Under the pieces are notes generated by a model, which saw only the letters and a program-made list of their open reading frames with translations, was not told where the DNA came from and ran no database searches. Of a stretch of 64,000 nucleotides of DNA, positions 60,521-64,000 are shown piece after piece. Origin of the DNA: Treponema sp. Lineage in GTDB: Bacteria; Spirochaetota; Spirochaetia; Treponematales; Treponemataceae. Numbering within the stretch: the first letter of the stretch is position 1; every line of letters begins with the position of its first letter. A program made the position numbers and the translations under genes. The stretch lies in assembly GCA_017484285.1 (NCBI GenBank), contig JAFUTH010000006.1, forward strand, positions 124,001 to 188,000, written 5' to 3'.

Positions 60521-61237
60521 GAAGCAATCCGAATAGACGACAGGATTTCCTACATTCCTGCCACAGAAAATCCGCTTTCTGCCGATGTCGGCATTATCGA
60601 GGGGGACAATGCCGTTTGGTTTTTCGATGTTGGCTCGAACGATGCTGTCGCGCAATTCATCGAACAGTATGACACGGGAGTAAACGCGCAGTCAGAGCCA
60701 AAAAAGAAATATGCCGTCATCTCGCATTTTCACACCGACCACACGGCAAATCTGGCAAAAATACGATTTGACAAAATCTTCTTAGGAAAATACACACTCA
60801 AATATCTCAAAATCATACAGAATTCAAGCGAATTGCAGGCAGAATATGGTTCAGACACGCCGACGATTCAAACAAATGCGGATTTTTCTTTTGAAGATGT
60901 GTGTCAGATTGTCACCGAACCAATCGAAATCGATGACGGAATCAAGCTGCGAATCGCCGAAATTCCGAGCAGCCACACAAAGGGCGCGGTGTACTTGCAG
61001 GCAGAAAAATACACGTTTTTGGGCGACGCCACCTTCTACGGCTACAAGCGCGAAAAAAAATTCTACAATGTGCAGCTTTTACAGCAAGAAATCGCGGCAT
61101 TAAAAGAAATCGACTCGGCTTTTTTCCTTTTGAGCCACCGCCGCCATTTCACAAAGCAAAAAAAAGCTGTCGTAACGCTTTTGGAGCAAATTTACAATGT
61201 GCGAAAGCCGAACGCAACCGAAATAGAGATTTTCTAG
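60518..61237 (+). CDS. MBL-fold metallo-hydrolase
   Basis: 239 residues. The metal motif HFHTDH is complete in VISHFHTDHTANL, with further ligands in SSHTKGAVY and FLGDATFYG; the final SHRRHF supplies the last His. A metal-dependent hydrolase of unknown substrate. No signal peptide. It follows the divergent ACP operon and precedes ilvH, with its own promoter 9 nt before the start, so not clearly in an operon. Confidence 0.87.
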   Translation: MEAIRIDDRISYIPATENPLSADVGIIEGDNAVWFFDVGSNDAVAQFIEQYDTGVNAQSEPKKKYAVISHFHTDHTANLAKIRFDKIFLGKYTLKYLKIIQNSSELQAEYGSDTPTIQTNADFSFEDVCQIVTEPIEIDDGIKLRIAEIPSSHTKGAVYLQAEKYTFLGDATFYGYKREKKFYNVQLLQQEIAALKEIDSAFFLLSHRRHFTKQKKAVVTLLEQIYNVRKPNATEIEIF

Positions 61238-61273
61238 GACTCAAAGAGTCTTCTAACTTCTTTGGATATGTGC

Positions 61274-61279
61274 TATATT
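61274..61279 (+). promoter_or_regulatory. Extended -10 of ilvH
   Basis: TGC-TATATT (TATATT 61274-61279) followed by a leader with GAGGAG about 10 nt before ATG 61312; an ordinary leadered start for comparison with the leaderless ones. Confidence 0.45.
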
Positions 61280-61311
61280 CATGTTCTGTTTATTATTGAG
61301 GAGATAATTCT

Positions 61312-61803
61312 ATGAAAAAATATGTGCTTTCAGTTCTTGTTGAAGACCATGCGGGCGTTTTGAGCCGCGTTTCAGGATTGTTCAGCCGCCGCGGGTTCAA
61401 TATCGACTCGCTCACGGTGTGCGAAACGCAGAATCCTGGTCAGTCGCGCATGACGATTGTTGTTCAGGGCGATGAATATGTTCTGGAGCAGATTAAAAAG
61501 CAGCTTTCAAAGCTCGTCGAAGTGATTTCAATCACGCACTGCCACAAAGAAAGCTCAACCCAGCGCGAAATGGCGTTGATTAAAGTCAAAGCGAGCGGAA
61601 CAGACCGCGCCGTTATCATCGAAACGTGCGACATTTTCCGTGCGCATATCGTTGATGTCGCGCAGAACTCGGTCATCGTTGAGGCAACGGGCAGCGAAGA
61701 AAAAATCGCAAGCCTTATCCGCCTTTTGGAACCGTACGGAATCCTCGAGTTGTGCAAAACCGGCTTAACGGCGATGGATCGAGGCGAAAAAGTCTTACAG
61801 TAG
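61312..61803 (+). CDS. ilvH: Acetolactate synthase small (regulatory) subunit
   Basis: 163 residues. The N-terminal ACT domain (LSVLVEDHAGVLSRVSGLFSRRGFNIDSLTV) is typical of IlvH, which confers valine feedback on the large subunit. The C-terminal half (HCHKESSTQREMALIKVKASG, GSEEKIASLIRLLEPYGILELCKTG) matches the family. Full length. The catalytic subunit ilvB is not in the window. It is convergent with the AraC gene, 7 nt apart. Confidence 0.95.
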   Translation: MKKYVLSVLVEDHAGVLSRVSGLFSRRGFNIDSLTVCETQNPGQSRMTIVVQGDEYVLEQIKKQLSKLVEVISITHCHKESSTQREMALIKVKASGTDRAVIIETCDIFRAHIVDVAQNSVIVEATGSEEKIASLIRLLEPYGILELCKTGLTAMDRGEKVLQ

Positions 61804-61810
61804 GCGCGTC

Positions 61811-62668
61811 TTACTGCTTCCGATAGTCGAGCGGTGTTCGCCCCGTCAGTTTTTTGAACCACCGCCCGTATTGCGTCACCGAGCCGAACCCGCACTTCAT
61901 CGCGATTTCAAGCACGCTCTTTCTTGAATTGCGCAAAAAGGTGCATGACTCGGCGACGCGCAAGCTGTTCACATATTCCACGAACGAAAATTGCGTGTAC
62001 ATTTTAAAAGAACGGCTCAAATGGCTCGCGGTGATGTTGAATTTCTCCGCGACGCTCTCAAGCGAAAGCGGCTCTTTGTAGTGCGCGTTCACCCAATCCA
62101 AAATCTCAGAAAAGTGCTCGCTCATCGCAAGGTGGGTTTCTTCTAATTTTGCGCTCTCGCTCTGCGCACGGCTCACAAGCACGATAATTTCATTTACGAT
62201 AGAGCGCGCAACAATCTCGTAATGCTTTTGCTTTCCGACGATTTCATCTGCCATTTTTTCAAAGAGCGCATTTATGCGCGAAATGCCGGCATCGTCAAGC
62301 TGAATAAACGGCTCAAGCGTCGAAAACACGGAATGAATGTCGTCAAAATGCCCCCTTCCCGTGAGCGACGACGATGGCTCTTCGTCAAAAAAGAGATTGT
62401 AGAGCGAGCACGTCTCACCCTCGGGGTTTATCGCGCGGTGAAGCACGCCGGGTGCGACAATCAGCACCGTTCCCGCCTTTGCCTGCACCGTTTTGTTTCC
62501 GTAGAAAAACGTGCGCTCGCCCGAGAGGATGTACAAAATCTCCCACCACGGATGAAAATGCCGGCGCGGGTTTGTGAGTGCCTTCGTTTTTTTGATGAAG
62601 GTAAATCCAAGCTCGGCGGACTCAAAGCGAAAATCAGCGTTTTTTTCTCGGCACATAGGCTCTTCCAT
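61811..62668 (-). CDS. AraC-family regulator with cupin sensor
   Basis: 285 residues from ATG 62668. The N-terminal cupin (RRHFHPWWEILYILSGERTFFYGN, HRAINPEGETCSLYNLF) binds a small ligand, perhaps a sugar; the C-terminal two helix-turn-helices (ESVAEKFNITASHLSRSFKMYTQFSFVEYVNSLRVAESCTFL, VTQYGRWFKKLTGRTPLDYR) bind DNA. TGC-TATACT lies 7 nt before ATG on the minus strand, so it is probably leaderless. A longer start at 62758 is rejected because that -10 lies after it. Divergent from a MATE transporter, which it probably controls. Confidence 0.88.
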   Translation of the reverse strand: MEEPMCREKNADFRFESAELGFTFIKKTKALTNPRRHFHPWWEILYILSGERTFFYGNKTVQAKAGTVLIVAPGVLHRAINPEGETCSLYNLFFDEEPSSSLTGRGHFDDIHSVFSTLEPFIQLDDAGISRINALFEKMADEIVGKQKHYEIVARSIVNEIIVLVSRAQSESAKLEETHLAMSEHFSEILDWVNAHYKEPLSLESVAEKFNITASHLSRSFKMYTQFSFVEYVNSLRVAESCTFLRNSRKSVLEIAMKCGFGSVTQYGRWFKKLTGRTPLDYRKQ

Positions 62669-62684
62669 AGCGGCAAGTATAGCA
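62669..62684 (-). promoter_or_regulatory. Predicted leaderless promoter of the AraC gene
   Basis: Extended -10 TGC-TATACT (minus strand, -10 at 62681-62676), then 7 nt to ATG 62668. No ribosome site. Confidence 0.5.
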
Positions 62685-62748
62685 CAAAATATGCACAAAT
62701 TTTTAGAAAAATGCAAAAATTTGTACAGATTTTTCGATTTTCGTCCTC

Positions 62749-62763
62749 TATAATACAATCATG
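62749..62763 (+). promoter_or_regulatory. Predicted leaderless promoter of the MATE gene
   Basis: Consensus TATAAT (62749-62754), 6 nt, ATG 62761. No ribosome site. The 92-nt gap to the divergent AraC gene is AT-rich. Confidence 0.5.
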
Positions 62764-64000
62764 CAGAACGAAGCCAGCGAAAAAACGCCCATTCTCTCCG
62801 AAAAAGAAGCCCGTCGGCGCGACCTTATGCTGAACGGAAGCCAGCTCAAGGCAATTCTCACGATTTCGCTTCCGCTCGTCTTTTATGCGTGCGTGGGGCA
62901 ATTCTTCCAGCTCATTGACACGTTCATCGCGGCGAACATGAGCGCAAATACGGTCTCTACGGTGAGTTTTATCGCGCAGCTTGAGAAAATGCTGATGGCT
63001 GTGGCGAGCGCGCTTTCAATCGGCGGCGGTGTGTTGATTGGGCGTGCGTTCGGTGCGGGCGACATGGAAAAAGTGCGGCGGCAGATAAGCACGCTCTTTT
63101 TCTTTGCGCTTTTTTTAGGCGCGGCGATTCTTGCCGTCATTATTCCGCTTATGTATCCGCTGCTGCGCCTGCTTCAAATGCCTGACGAACTGCTCGTTCA
63201 GGGCACGGTTTATTCAAGTCTCGTCGTCGTGAGCATCATCTTTCAGTTCATCAACACGATTTTCTTTGCCGTGCAAAAATCTCGTGGCAACACAAAAATC
63301 ATCATGTTCGGAAATCTGCTCGTTCTCGGCATCAAGACGTCGCTCAACGTGCTCACGATTCACCTGATTGGCTGGGGCGTGATTCAGAACAGTTCTGGCA
63401 TTTACTTTCTTCCGCTCGCAACGATTACCGCGCATGTTACGCTCACGGTTATCGCGCTCTGCAATCTCACGTCCAAAAAAAATCCGTTCCGCTTGAGTTT
63501 ACGTCTCTGTCAGTTCAAAAAGACCTTTCTCGCGCCGCTCGCGAATTTGAGCATTCCGGTTTTTCTCGAGAAATTCATCTTCGCGTTCGGAAAAACGCTC
63601 GTTAATTCGCTCTGCGCAGGACTTGGAACAACGGTCGTCGGTGCACTGGGCGTAAGTGACCGCATCTGCGGACTTTCGACAAACCCAATTTCGGGCTTTC
63701 AAGAAGCAGAATCAAGCCTCATCTCAAACAATATCGGGAACAAAAACGTAAAGCGCGCCATTTCGTTCTTTTATCGCACGGCAATTCTCGCGATGAGCTA
63801 CACGGTGGTCTTTTTTGTCATTACCGGTTTGTTCCGCGCGGTGATTATCGGCGCGTTCGCAAAGGGAAACGCGGACTTTGCGCATGAAATCGAGCAGATT
63901 TACTACTGGGAACGGCTCGACACGATTTTGATTGCAATCAACACGAGCGTCATGGGGCTTTTGTACGGCTTCGGAAAAACAAAAATCAGCATGATTCTGA
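62761..64000 (+). CDS. MATE-family efflux transporter (partial, runs off window)
   Basis: The frame is open from ATG 62761 to the end of the window (413 codons, no stop), so the 3' end is missing. I read twelve-span MATE features: LTISLPLVFYACVGQFFQLIDTFIAANM near residue 35, GGGVLIGRAFGAGDMEKVRRQ near 95, and a second-half repeat PLANLSIPVFLEKFIFAFGKTLVN and NPISGFQEAESSLISNNIG. The family exports drugs or metabolites by Na+ or H+ antiport; substrate unknown. Predicted to be controlled by the divergent AraC regulator. Confidence 0.9.
   Translation, partial: MQNEASEKTPILSEKEARRRDLMLNGSQLKAILTISLPLVFYACVGQFFQLIDTFIAANMSANTVSTVSFIAQLEKMLMAVASALSIGGGVLIGRAFGAGDMEKVRRQISTLFFFALFLGAAILAVIIPLMYPLLRLLQMPDELLVQGTVYSSLVVVSIIFQFINTIFFAVQKSRGNTKIIMFGNLLVLGIKTSLNVLTIHLIGWGVIQNSSGIYFLPLATITAHVTLTVIALCNLTSKKNPFRLSLRLCQFKKTFLAPLANLSIPVFLEKFIFAFGKTLVNSLCAGLGTTVVGALGVSDRICGLSTNPISGFQEAESSLISNNIGNKNVKRAISFFYRTAILAMSYTVVFFVITGLFRAVIIGAFAKGNADFAHEIEQIYYWERLDTILIAINTSVMGLLYGFGKTKISMIL

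Overview
The window looks like a chromosomal segment of a host-associated spirochaete, most likely a Treponema. This rests on the gene families seen and not on any search: many small lipoproteins with spirochaete-type lipoboxes, a DUF4954 beta-helix protein, paired M16 peptidases, TAXI/TRAP uptake, a monomeric [FeFe]-hydrogenase, a PilZ protein behind a G10 tract, and a YihY/cyclic-nucleotide-domain fusion. Coding density is high, with no gene-free stretch over 300 bases. About 50 protein genes and two tRNA genes are supported. No insertion sequence, rRNA operon or CRISPR array was seen.

Layout. 0-12 kb: carbohydrate and wall genes (malQ, a mannose-1-phosphate guanylyltransferase, murI), a pentapeptide-repeat protein with an MBL hydrolase, a large lipoprotein with a zinc-peptidase-like motif, and a TRAP locus in which one fused permease sits with two unrelated solute-binding proteins. 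12-18 kb: asnS, a YihY-CNBD fusion, a long-form guaA and a PilZ protein. 18-28 kb: three M16 peptidase-like proteins (only one with an intact HxxEH), leuA, DUF4954 and the folate gene fthC. 28-34 kb: [FeFe]-hydrogenase, a three-gene ABC importer, rmuC, tRNA-Asn and tRNA-Asp. 34-42 kb: GH2 glycosidase, a FIST-domain hybrid histidine kinase, and bifunctional thrA.

42.1-50.2 kb is an AT-richer accessory (defence) island between housekeeping thrA and an aroF-pheA fusion. It holds a small wHTH gene, a mobile-mystery-protein A/B (XRE + Fic) pair with a palindrome inside its promoter, a SIR2-HerA pair of the NAD-depleting anti-phage type, an XRE repressor, an EcoRI-family adenine methyltransferase overlapping a DUF262-HNH nuclease, and a Bro-N protein.

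50-64 kb is lipid-centred: a CrtI/RetSat-like oxidoreductase, a fused PlsC-LRAT acyltransferase, a divergent TetR regulator with a perfect 14-bp palindrome, then an operon for ACP, a fused ketosynthase/chain-length-factor-like protein, FabG, FabZ and an iron-sulfur-flavoprotein-like enzyme. An MBL protein, ilvH, an AraC regulator and a MATE exporter (cut by the window end) follow.

Two window-wide patterns stand out. At least eleven genes have a -10 box (often TGnTAnnnT) only 6-9 nt before the start codon and no Shine-Dalgarno, which predicts leaderless mRNAs. Several families of short palindromic repeats occupy intergenic spaces, and two of them extend in frame into murI and fthC.
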